35,981 nt of DNA from Tubiluchus corallicola. Its lineage: Eukaryota; Priapulida; Priapulimorpha; Priapulimorphida; Tubiluchidae. This document shows positions 21,115 through 33,674 of the stretch, one piece after another. A program made the position numbers and the translations under genes. Each line of letters opens with the position of its first letter. Within the stretch, counting starts at the first letter, position 1. The notes under the pieces are model-generated. The model was not told where the DNA came from. It did no database searches and saw nothing but the letters and a program-made list of their open reading frames with translations. The stretch covers positions 15,001 through 50,981 of the forward strand of contig JAQGDQ010001268.1 of the NCBI GenBank assembly GCA_030141605.1. The letters are read 5' to 3'.

Positions 21115-21405
21115 ATTTCCCTAGTACCAAAAATTCCTTTTAGCAATATTTCTTAGTGCTAAACGATCTGGTACCAAAAATCTCCCCTACCATCTTTTCC
21201 TAGTACCAAAAATTTCTAGTACAAAACTTTCCTGGTACCAAAATTTCCTCTTACCAAAATTACCTGTAGCAAACTTACCTGTGCCAATCTTAATTGAACC
21301 AAACTTACTTGCACCAAACTTACTTGCCCCAAACTTACTTGCACCAAACTTACTTGCACCAAACTTACTTGCACCAAACTTACTTGCACCAGACTTTTCT
21401 GCATT
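21115..21405. repeat. 15-bp tandem repeat with a decay gradient
   Basis: Perfect AAACTTACTTGCACC units at about 21300-21390 grade leftward into diverged CTAGTACCAAAAATT-like units. The minus strand reads a GASKF pentapeptide repeat and a CAAGTAAGT string that resembles a splice donor. Probably non-coding. Confidence 0.8.
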
Positions 21406-21571
21406 CACTGGAATGTACGCATTTCCTTAATTTGTAACAAATAATATGAATTTATACTGGATGAAGTAATTCATGAATTCATGAAGTAATAATTTACGTG
21501 GTTTTCTAAATCAATTACTATTTCTTTTCACAGTTGCAAATCAAAATATTTAGACAATTGAGAGTTCAACA

Positions 21572-22507
21572 ATGATGCTATCCAAAACAACAATGTGCCA
21601 TATCAAACGCAGCCTGATGATGATTGGCTTAGTGGTTCTGTTGATGACGTCATTCAAACTGCAGCCAATCAGAACCATGTCAGTGATGCTTGCAAAGATA
21701 CCTGCAGAAATGTCTAGTGGCAGCGGCGTGTCTTTTAAACGTCACTTGCCTCATTGTATCATAATCGGTGCTCAGAAATGTGGAACAAGGGCACTATTAG
21801 ACATTCTTAGCTTTCATCCAAAGATAAAAGTCGCGAAAAGAGAATTAAAATTTTTCAATAAAAAGGAAAATTACCGTAACGGGTTGGAGTGGTACCGTAG
21901 TAGTATGCCACTGTCGTCTCCTGATCAGATCACCATTGAGAAAGATCCGAACTATTTTGCTAGCAAACAAGCACCTTCCCGGATACAGGAAATGAATTCC
22001 GGCGTCAAGCTTGTTTTGATTGTAAGAGATCCGGTCGCAAGAGCCGTATCGGCATTTTTGCAGTACCGTTCCGCGCCCGAGTTCCGGAACAGAGTTCCCG
22101 GAACATTCGAAGAGTTCGTTCTAGATGAACGTTACGCTAAGTTACTGAACAGAACTTTGGACTGGGGTTGTTACTACAAACACCTGAAACGTTGGCTGCA
22201 ATATTTTCCACCGGAACAAATTCACATTGCCGACGGTGACGAACTGATTAAGAATCCGTTGAAGGAAATTTCAAAGATTGAATGTTTCTTGGGTATTCAG
22301 CATTTTGTTACGAAGGATAACGTTTACTTCAACGAGACGAAGGGCTTCTACTGTTTCAAACGGGGAGAACGGAAGAGGTGCTTGTCCAGCGCCAAAGGTC
22401 GTCCCCATCCCAATGTTTCAGAAAACGTTTTGGCCAAACTGAGGAAATTTTATCGTGTAAAAAATGAAAAGTTTTATCAGTTAATCGACAGATACTTGAA
22501 CTGGTAA
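21572..22507 (+). CDS. HS3ST: Heparan sulfate glucosamine 3-O-sulfotransferase-like protein (311 aa)
   Basis: Transfers sulfate from PAPS to the 3-OH of glucosamine in heparan sulfate, in the Golgi lumen. Residues 14-28 form a type II membrane anchor after a basic start. PAPS 5'-phosphosulfate loop GAQKCGTRAL is at 66-75 (Lys69) and the 3'-phosphate site RDPVARAVS at 152-160. Other family blocks are ITIEKDPNYF (120-129), HIADGDELI (218-226) and FYCFKRGERKRC (259-270, the usual disulfide pair), then KGRPHP. The catalytic Glu of the E-x-H-F-F-D box is kept as Glu91, but the box reads ELKFFN, so His and Asp are replaced by Lys93 and Asn96. Coding in one exon, as in vertebrate HS3ST1; a CAG acceptor at 21531-21533 suggests a 5' UTR intron. 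ATG 21572 has A at -3. It lies between relics of a SIBD copy. Confidence 0.88.
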   Translation: MMLSKTTMCHIKRSLMMIGLVVLLMTSFKLQPIRTMSVMLAKIPAEMSSGSGVSFKRHLPHCIIIGAQKCGTRALLDILSFHPKIKVAKRELKFFNKKENYRNGLEWYRSSMPLSSPDQITIEKDPNYFASKQAPSRIQEMNSGVKLVLIVRDPVARAVSAFLQYRSAPEFRNRVPGTFEEFVLDERYAKLLNRTLDWGCYYKHLKRWLQYFPPEQIHIADGDELIKNPLKEISKIECFLGIQHFVTKDNVYFNETKGFYCFKRGERKRCLSSAKGRPHPNVSENVLAKLRKFYRVKNEKFYQLIDRYLNW

Positions 22508-22699
22508 CTAAGCTACGTTAATATTATCACTGTATTATGTGGTATGTAATATTATGTATCTGGAAATAGATTATTTCATTGGTTTGCTTAATGCTATTGC
22601 TATATTGTTGTGTTTCAACTGATTCTTCTGTGTTTATTCGTGATACAAGCCGTTTCACAGTTTCGTTGTGCGCATGCGCACTTGCTGTAGTTCAAAGGT

Positions 22700-22998
22700 G
22701 CACCACAGCAACGCGTGACGTGAGATGAGTGTAAAGAAAAGCCATCTGCTACGTCAGTTCAGTAACTGCAATTGTTTCATAATGTATGTTACTTAATTGT
22801 ACATTAGTTTGCGTGTACTAGCAGGATCTTGTTTGGGAACAAGAAAAAATGAACTAGGTAAGGTTCCAACTAGCTGCTAAAACTGTTACTATTATAACAG
22901 CATCAGCTGCGTGGCGTTGTCAAGTGTACACAAATGCGTTGTCAGGTACAGTTAACCTTTGACATTTTAACGATCATAATCAATCGTGAAACTGTAAA
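22700..22998 (+). other. Relic of intron 2 of a fourth SIBD copy
   Basis: Shares with SIBD intron 2: TTCAGTAACT, ACTAGCAGGATCTTG, AATGAACTAGGTAAGG, AAACTGTTACTATTATAA, GTTGTCAAGTGTACACAAAT and TTAACCTTTGAC. Homology ends near 22998, before any exon 3 sequence; nothing like exon 3 follows. Confidence 0.8.
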
Positions 22999-23129
22999 GA
23001 GGGTTATTGAAACTGTAAACTTAGTCACAACTGGTGTCCCAAAACCACCTATTTTGTATGATTCTGAACAGTTTAAATCAGGTTCTCGGTGTTTGGAAAA
23101 GATGATTATTTCACGTACATTGGCGTAGC

Positions 23130-24198
23130 TTGAAAGACATAGAATATGATGAACCCGCGTTGATGTTTATTTATTTTTTATTTATTTATTATTATTATCC
23201 CATTCAGTACAATATAATGACATTAAGCACACAGTGACATCAAAATTATTACATCTACTGTATTAAATTGTTATGTTTCATTCACTATCGTTATCATAAA
23301 AGAATAATTGTACTGCAGTGGGCTAGAGAAGCAAAGGCTTGTATAAGCCCACTGTCATGTGAACCCGATAAAAAAAGAATGGATGAGTGAACAAAAAAAA
23401 GAACTGGGAGAAAGGTTAGATCACACAGGAAGGGTAGAAGGATGTGTTAGTGGAAATGTAGGTAGAAAGATAATAGATTGTGCTATGTTGACATAAATAC
23501 ATTAAATCATTACAAAATTGTTACAAAAATTATTACAACCTGTACTCTTCTTTTGCAGTTTTTAATTTTGTATATAATTTTATATCTGCATCACTGATCT
23601 TGACCTAAAATAAATAATAAATAAAATGCCAATGATTTAATATCAGAAGATTTGTGTGAAATGTATAATGTATTTAGCAATTAACACTATGAAATGGGCA
23701 AAGTCCTCCCCCCCCCCACCTAAGGACAGGTTACAACATAAGAGAATAACAGACATGTTGCAGTAAGTGTATTTATAATTAAATAGAACAATCTTTAATT
23801 GCAACTAAATAATGATCGTAAATAGGCACTTTTTAAGGTAAAATAACAGCATCGTCATAAACTGTTTATGTCTATTATAGATTTTGGGCAGGCCGAATTC
23901 TAAAATAAAAAATCTGTCCTCAAGACAGGTAAAGAAAGCCATTTATTCGATACAAATTTAGGCACTACTTTGCCAGTGGTTTGTCTGCCTTTCAGAGTTT
24001 TAGAATTAGTTTCAGAGATCTTTTTCAATCTTTTAGGACGCGACATTTGGCCACATAGTGAAAAAGACCAGTGCTGCACCCTCTAGGAGAATGAAATGAT
24101 CTTGTGGGGATTTCAGGATTCAGAGGCACCAATACATCATTTGCATTACAGTAAAGAGAATGTGTAAAATGTTAAATATTTAATGATTAATGGCTTGA
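23130..24198. other. No gene; possible minus-strand retroposon tail
   Basis: A TTTATTTATTTATTATTATT run at 23168-23200 next to CCCATTCAGTACAATATAAT could be the tail and 3' end of a minus-strand LINE-like insertion. A C-run lies at 23706-23718. The rest is AT-rich without recognisable content. Confidence 0.35.
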
Positions 24199-24200
24199 TA

Positions 24201-25170
24201 CCGTAAAACGGGGTGAGTTCGCCACCCGAGGGTGAGTTCGCCACCCCTTACGTAATGGCTATTGTAGGCTTGCTGTAACTATTGTTCAGTGTTTAATGAA
24301 CAGACATCATGATCACCGTCATTATAAACAGTTTGCGACAGTTATCTTCTTTCAATTCGCACTAGAAGTATTCCATTCTGCGCTACATATTATTTGTCTA
24401 CTATTTCTTGCTACTTAACATGCCACGCACCTGCACCCCTGTACCTGGTCATAGATACCAAAATTATACCCCAGAAGCTCTGGAAGCTGCCCTACATGCC
24501 GTCAAGAATACCAACAAGACAATCAGCGCAGCGGCGAGGCAATTCGGAGTTCCAAGAAAGACCCTTTCTGACAAACTCTCAGGAACTCATCCGCGGAAGA
24601 CCGGAGGTCAGCCAGTGTTCTCCGCCGCCGAGGAGCACGAAATCGCCAACACTCCAAGTGGCCGCTGAGTGGGGGTTCCCAATGACTGCCATCGATCTCT
24701 GACTACTGATTAAGAGTGTTCTTGACGCGAAGGGAATCCAGGAACGACGATTCAAGGCAAACACCCCTGGAATAGACTTTGTTAAATCATTCGCCCGAAG
24801 GAACAATCTGGTTTTCAGAGTGGCTGGCAACATCAAGGGCGCCCGCGATAAGGTCAGTGCACAAGACGTTCAAGCCTTCCTTGCCAACGTAGAAGTTTCT
24901 ATTTGAAAACTAAAACTAGACATTTTTCATAATTTTTTCATAGGGTGGCGAACTCACCCCCAACCAGCCAATCACAACCAGTTAAGTTCAGCTGCCTAGA
25001 ATGGCATTAACCAGTGTTAAATTGTTAGTGGCGAATTCACCCCACGTTAGTATTTCATTCGAAAGGCAATATAAAGTTTGAACTAAGAAAATCGGTTGGG
25101 TAATTCTCTTGCTATGGCAGGAAACGTAAAAAATACCCCTAAAAAGTGGCGAACTCACCCCGTTTTACGG
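24201..25170 (+). mobile_element. pogo/pipsqueak-type DNA transposon, 970-bp deletion derivative
   Basis: Perfect 25-bp terminal inverted repeats (24201-24225 and 25146-25170) start CCGTAAAACGGGGTGAG and are flanked by TA at 24199-24200 and 25171-25172, the Tc1/mariner-pogo target. The core GGTGAGTTCGCCAC recurs inside the left end (24230) and, inverted, at about 24943 and 25029 near the right end, probably as transposase binding sites. The interior keeps only the DNA-binding half of the transposase; the DDE catalytic half is missing. Confidence 0.9.
24420..24906 (+). pseudogene. Truncated pogo-like transposase (psq HTH and CENPB-type HTH)
   Basis: From ATG 24420: MPRTCTPVPGHRYQ, then a pipsqueak helix-turn-helix at about residues 16-53 (YTPEALEAALHAVKN, ISAAARQFGVPRKTLSDKL), then PVFSAAEEHEIAN. 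A frameshift near 24655 and a TGA at 24700-24702 break the frame. The continuation reads EWGFPMTAIDL, SVLDAKGIQERRFKANTPG, DFVKSFARRNNLVFRVAGN, the second (CENPB-like) DNA-binding domain, and stops at 24904-24906. No DDE domain. Confidence 0.85.
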
Positions 25171-25199
25171 TAATTAAAGATGTTACATATCTAGAAAGG

Positions 25200-25427
25200 A
25201 CGCCTTGGAAGCCAAACTTCTGAACACGAGATTAAGGTGAGGCAGTCACGTGACGGCCTCTCCAATAAGATTCCCAAATATGGAAGTGCCCATTCTGGAC
25301 CGGCAGCCTGACGCCAGTGTGAAAGCCATGGGCTGGAGAAGTCTGCTAGGAGATCAGATCAGACTAGGATCTCGAGGAGGAAGGTTAGAGAGACAAATCA
25401 GGGGGCTTCGCATTGCTATGTTATATA
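25200..25427. other. No gene recognised
   Basis: Short non-repetitive stretch between the transposon and a microsatellite; no recognisable coding sequence. Confidence 0.4.
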
Positions 25428-25428
25428 G

Positions 25429-25506
<78 letters not shown>

Positions 25507-25507
25507 G

Positions 25508-25541
<34 letters not shown>

Positions 25542-25582
25542 TACACGTACACATACACATACACATACACATACACATACCC

Positions 25583-25667
<85 letters not shown>

Positions 25668-25670
25668 TAC
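25428..25670. repeat. ACATAC hexanucleotide microsatellite
   Basis: About 240 bp of (ACATAC)n with ACAC and ACGTAC variants. His-Ile and Cys-Met/Cys-Val frames here are artefacts. Confidence 0.95.
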
Positions 25671-25699
25671 GTATTATGATGTTGTGAAATAAATGTGTT

Positions 25700-26493
25700 A
25701 GTCATCAATCCAAATCTTATAGCTTTGTCATCAACTCACGCCAATAAACAGCTACTGTCACCTACATACGTACTACCACTATACAAACAAGCATATTAAT
25801 TTTACTATTACACTTGTATTTGTTTATGAATTTAAATTATTAAATTTTTGTGTTTAAAATGTTTTATGCCATTCGCATGCATGTTTAGGTACACTAAAAA
25901 TGGCAGCGCTTCTTGTATTACGTAGTTTGGAATTCCGCGTACTCTAGTTAGTAAATTATTTTCTGGGAAGAAAGTTCATAGATATCACTCGGATTAGACC
26001 TGATGTCATGTTGGTAACGATATTTTCTTATATTTTAATGATTATTTCCAGTTCGTGCTATATTTTTTTGTTCTTTGTGCTTAAGGTGTGCAATTATGCT
26101 GTTCTAAGATCTTGAGAAAACACTGGCAATTTTTCATGAACCAGAGCTCGGAGACATCATTGTCCCCGGGGCCATGGGCGGAATTAGGGGGAGCGAGGGG
26201 GCGCCCCCTGTCAAAATTTGCGCCTGCCCGGGGCTCAACCATCCTTCCACAGTCCTGACCTAAATTGCCGTCAAGCACATTGGTCTGTCGCTCTGCCTCA
26301 GCTGTGACGTAAGCGCGCCATTCGGGACAGCACTCACGCTGGATAACAACTGTCTTTAGTAAACAACATGACAACTAATGTCTAATCCTCAGATAAACTG
26401 ATTTGCAGAGTAGCAGCTGTTTTTACGCAGCAGAAATTAAAAGAAGTAACAGAAAAGTGACTTTTCAATTAAGTCCCACTTGCCTATGAACAT
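25700..26493. other. No gene; contains the second copy of a G-rich motif
   Basis: AT-rich sequence. 26165-26225 repeats the GGGCGGAATTAGGGGGAGCG ... TGTCAAAATTTGC motif seen at 16011. No coding region recognised. Confidence 0.4.
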
Positions 26494-26933
26494 TAGGGGT
26501 GAGCATCGAACGTTCGAGTTCGAACATTCGAATGGAATTCGAACGCTCGAATTCGATTCGAACGAGTTTTTTTAGGTCGAACTCGATTCGAATCCAAAAC
26601 TATAGATTCGAATAATTCAGCACTTCAATCACACATGTTCCTGATCATTAAAACGATTGAAACATCATGCAATTAGCATAATTTAGCTGTGATTTCTGCA
26701 CACAATTTTAAACAAATTACTAGTCGTTTTATTGCAGAACAAAATCTAGTGATATGCATGATTTTTGTAAGACTAATTTTTGCTGGTGGTTCGAAAACTT
26801 GTTCGAAATTCTTTCAATCTCAATTCGAATTCGGTTCGAATTCGAAACACTGAAATTCGGTTCGATTCGAATTCGAAAGTCAGAAATTCTGTTCGATTCG
26901 AATTTGCTTTCTGGTAGAGAATGCTCACCCCTA
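26494..26933 (+). mobile_element. hAT-type MITE, copy C
   Basis: 440 bp with TAGGGGTGAGCAT / ATGCTCACCCCTA inverted ends and the perfect 8-bp target-site duplication ATGAACAT at 26486-26493 and 26934-26941. Same interior as copy B, with an extra TTCGAACATTCG segment near the left end. Confidence 0.92.
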
Positions 26934-26941
26934 ATGAACAT

Positions 26942-28165
26942 ACGTATATATCATGCCAGCAATATATTTTTTCTGTGTCAATTCTACCCCCTACTTGCAT
27001 TAAAGAAAAACCGGATGATTGTGTAAACATGAGTTCAGAATAAATGTATATTCTAAAATATTGAAAAATTTTGCATAAAGTAATTAATAGTTAAACAACC
27101 GAACAGGCCATCGCATAGTAAAGATTATCAACTTCGTGCAGCACTGCTGCTGCCATCTTGCTTCAAACTTTATAAACAAAAAAAACCGTGTACAAAGAGG
27201 ACGAACATGTTATGCTGCTTTACTGTCGAAACCGCTACCATTTAAGTAATTTCTCATTTATTTTGTGTGACATGATTTTACTTTGTTTAGAAGTGCATGA
27301 CGGTGTGTTGTAAACCTTTGTCAAAGTAACGAAAGTAATATTCGTTAATTGGGGAAAAAGCTTAGTGTGAAAGATATTGGTGAAGACGAAATTGAACACT
27401 GGTATAAACAACTAAACACAAGATTAAATATTTGCACAAACTAAAACACTTTTATTGCACTACATAGTTATATGTAACATGACTGCTACACTGAGGACCA
27501 GCGTGTCCTGCAGTGATCACGAATGAGTAGACAGTGGCTAGAAGTGGAATCTAGCCAGTTTATATATGTAAAGAACTATGCAAAAACATGGCTTCACATA
27601 TCCCATTACAGAAAAATAGGGGAGATACAGTGAGTTTGAATATTCATTGGAACATACAATTGCATTAAGGGGTGAATTCAACTAGTAAATGTTTAAAGTA
27701 ACGAATCAATAGATGGCAGCACCTAAATATACAGTTACAACTTTCACACTTAGATATGTATGATATTGTTTTAGCTATGTGTAGGTAGCATACTCAGTAG
27801 GAAATTTTCTTTCAGATATTAATTTTTTGTACAACTATAATACACTACTTTAGTTCATCACTGTTCATCCTGTAACAGCCATCATTAAAATGATGATATT
27901 TGCACCCAATTCTTATAATCATGATTCAAAAACATAAAATCATATTAAAATGTTCCATCAAAATACACATGCAACAAAACTAAAATTCATTAAATTTAAT
28001 TTACTTTGAAATGTGCACATAAGTTCAGAAACTAAATTTACTGTAAACAAAAATTTAGAGAGTACAACAACAGCTACAAACAAGTTATTATAATATTATA
28101 TTATCTTATTATAATTTCACCTCAGACTTAAACTGGCTAAGGTAAGATAGGCCTATTTTGTACAG
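26942..28165. other. No gene recognised
   Basis: AT-rich intergenic DNA. AAACACTTTTATTGCAC at 27445 contains a minus-strand AATAAA, but I see no minus-strand coding sequence that it could serve. Confidence 0.35.
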
Positions 28166-28169
28166 ACAC

Positions 28170-28305
28170 AGGGCACACACCACACACACACACGCACGCA
28201 CACACACGCACAGACACGCACACACACGCACACACGCACACACACACACACACGCGCACACACACACGCACATACACGCACACACACGCACATACATACA
28301 TGCAT
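28170..28305. repeat. CA microsatellite
   Basis: (CA)n interrupted by CG and CATA steps over about 135 bp. Confidence 0.95.
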
Positions 28306-28326
28306 TTCATTGTTAGTAGATAACGG

Positions 28327-28516
28327 TCATGACTGTGATGAAAGCGACGAAGACGATATTAACAGTAATTAAAGCCACAATAATAATAACAATAATAGGA
28401 ATAATATCGATGACGATGACGGCGATGTTAATGATGGTGACAATGATGACGGTGATAATGTTGACCACGATGATGGTGACGATGACGACGACGATCATGA
28501 TGATGACGATGATGAC

Positions 28517-28568
<52 letters not shown>

Positions 28569-28570
28569 GC
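28327..28570. repeat. ATG/GAT triplet repeat region
   Basis: A diverged triplet region (GATGACGATGACGG) ripens into pure (GAT)n at about 28510-28566. Met/Thr- and Ile-rich frames are artefacts. Confidence 0.9.
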
Positions 28571-28599
28571 AGTAGTAATGGTCATGGTTTTCTGTTTAA

Positions 28600-28940
28600 A
28601 CAAAGAAATAAGGAGCCGTAAATCTAATAACGCAAGTTGAGAACTTATACTCGCCCTACTCGCTATGACGTGAATTTTACCAGCAATTAAGAGCCCCCAT
28701 GTCGTACTTAGTGGAGCGAATTCACCTGCCGTGATTTCACTAAACAGTTGTGCAATATGCAGGTGAATTTAACTTAAACATTAGGTAACCCGCACACTTG
28801 CGACCCGAGCTTTAGCAGCAAATAGAAACGCCCACACATGGATCATACATAAACAGTCCTAAAACGATGTTTGTTACTGGCCATTAAACCATTATAGGGG
28901 CCAGTTAACGGATAGACCTTTATAGGGGCCACTTTACAGC
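28600..28940. other. Unique 5' flank of SIBD copy 3
   Basis: No match to the 5' flanks of the other copies. It contains a near-duplicate TATAGGGGCCAGTT / TATAGGGGCCACTT (28894, 28921). Homology to copies 1 and 2 begins only at the TATA box. Confidence 0.5.
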
Positions 28941-28946
28941 ACATAA

Positions 28947-28952
28947 TATAAA
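28947..28952 (+). promoter_or_regulatory. TATA box of SIBD copy 3
   Basis: TATAAA, 93 bp before the ATG, in the shared context TATAAAGGCTACATCAAG. Confidence 0.65.
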
Positions 28953-29039
28953 GGCTACATCAAGACGACTCCTGATCTGGAACATTCCTACTGGAAGAGG
29001 GATACGTCATTAGCTTTGGTTGTTTTTCTGAACAGAAAG

Positions 29040-32102
<3,063 letters not shown>

Positions 32103-32225
32103 GAATATTGCAGTGCATAAAAATGGCGTCATTATTCTCTTAGTAAACAAACTAAATTACTGATAAGAATGGAATTAAATTAAATTAAGGTTAATTAGCT
32201 TAAACATAGTTTATTTGATTAGATT

Positions 32226-32278
32226 AGTCAGAGAAAGAGAGAGAGAGGGGGGAGAGTGAGGGAGAGAGAGAAAGATCT

Positions 32279-32315
<37 letters not shown>

Positions 32316-32602
32316 AAGAGAGAGAGGGGGAGAGTGAGGGAGAGAGAGAATGACAGAGAGAGAGAGAGAGATAGAAAGAGAGTTAGAGAGAGAGAAAGAG
32401 AAAGAGAAAGAGAGAGAGACAGAGAGAGAGAGAGAGGGAGAGAGAGAGAGGGGGAGAGAGAGAAACAGAGAGAGAGGGGGGAGGGGAGGTTGAGAGAGAG
32501 AGGGGGAGGGAGGGGGGAGAGAGTGAGAGAGAGGGGGGAGAGAGAGGGAGAGAGAGAAAGAGAGAGAGGGAAAGAGAGATAGGGGGAGAGAAAGAGAGAG
32601 AA

Positions 32603-32633
<31 letters not shown>
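32226..32633. repeat. GA-rich tract inserted in the SIBD copy 3 3' UTR
   Basis: About 405 bp of GA/GGGGA-rich sequence splits a segment that is continuous in copies 1 and 2 (GATTAGATTATAC). AGATTA stands on both sides of the tract. Confidence 0.9.
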
Positions 32634-32853
32634 TTATATTTTAAAACTGGTTGATGTATCCTTATCAGACCTTGCGTTAGAGATCTAAACGTACGTTGAT
32701 TTCGTATAATCTGAATTAATGATAAATTATTAACTATTGTCGTAGTTAGAACTTATTTTTCTTTTCAAACTTGGAAATTTGTTTAATGTTAGGTGATTTT
32801 AAAATTAATTGTCAGGTGATAGAATGTCAGGTGATTAATATTAATTGATGGTA

Positions 32854-32859
32854 AATAAA
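32854..32859 (+). terminator. Candidate polyadenylation signal of SIBD copy 3
   Basis: AATAAA at the position matching 8516 and 13519; if used, the GA tract is part of the mRNA 3' UTR. Confidence 0.45.
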
Positions 32860-33010
32860 ATTGGTTAAAAATAAATTTATTTGAAGTTCGTTTTATGTTC
32901 AAATATTTCAAAGTTTGTAAATATTTGTTGAAAATGTTTTTCCAAGAGAGACGAAGTCACCATATAAGCATACACACATTAATATATGCAAAAGTTATAA
33001 ATAGCGTAAA

Positions 33011-33560
33011 GGTACGACTCCATGCGTACGTAATGCGTGATGCGTGATCCGTAATGCGTATACAACAGTTGGTATTTAAACACGTAGAAGTGTTTCCATG
33101 CGTACCTAATGCGTGATCCGCAATGCGTATACAACAGTTGGTATTTAAACACGTAGAAGTGTTTCCATGCGTACCTAATGCGTGATGCGTGATCCGCAAT
33201 GCGTATACAACAGTTGGTATTTAAACACGTAGAAGTGTTTCCATGCGTACCTAATGCGTGATGCGTGATCCGTAATGCGTATACAACAGTTGGTATTTAA
33301 ACATGTCGAAGTGTTTCCATGTGTACGTGATGCGTGATCCGTAATGCGTATACAACAGTTGCTATTTAAACACGTAGAAGTGTTTCCCTGTGTACGTAAT
33401 GCGTGATCCGTAATGCGTATGCAACAGTTGCTATTTAAACACGTAGAAGTGTTTCCATGAGTACGCAATGCGTGATGCGTGATCCGTAATGCAACAGTTG
33501 GTATTTAAACCTGTAGATTTGTTTCCATGTGTACGTAATCCGTAATGCGTGATCCGTATT
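33011..33560. repeat. 76-bp minisatellite array, about seven units
   Basis: Same unit as 13675-14612 (CAACAGTTGGTATTTAAAC, AAACACGTAGAAGTGTTT, AATGCGTGATCCG), at the same place relative to the gene as in copy 2. Confidence 0.95.
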
Positions 33561-33674
33561 CATGCGCACGTGATTATTCTCGTCCGAATACGCATGACGC
33601 AGCAATACCCTGACGGGAAATCGCCGTTGCCTATGTGATTATAGCGAGTTTTCGAGTTTCCCGTATCGTTTAAA

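Noticed and set aside
21187-21408. GASKF pentapeptide repeat protein (minus)
   Set aside because: Product of the 15-bp tandem repeat; units decay without frame preservation.
22934-23128. 64-codon frame after the sulfotransferase
   Set aside because: Its first part is the relic of SIBD intron 2; no exon 3 residues or cysteine pattern.
25250-25708. His-Ile, Tyr-Thr and Cys-Met/Cys-Val repeat frames on both strands
   Set aside because: ACATAC microsatellite; open in all frames because it lacks stops.
28313-28640. Met/Thr- and Ile-rich frames
   Set aside because: GAT/ATG triplet repeat translations.
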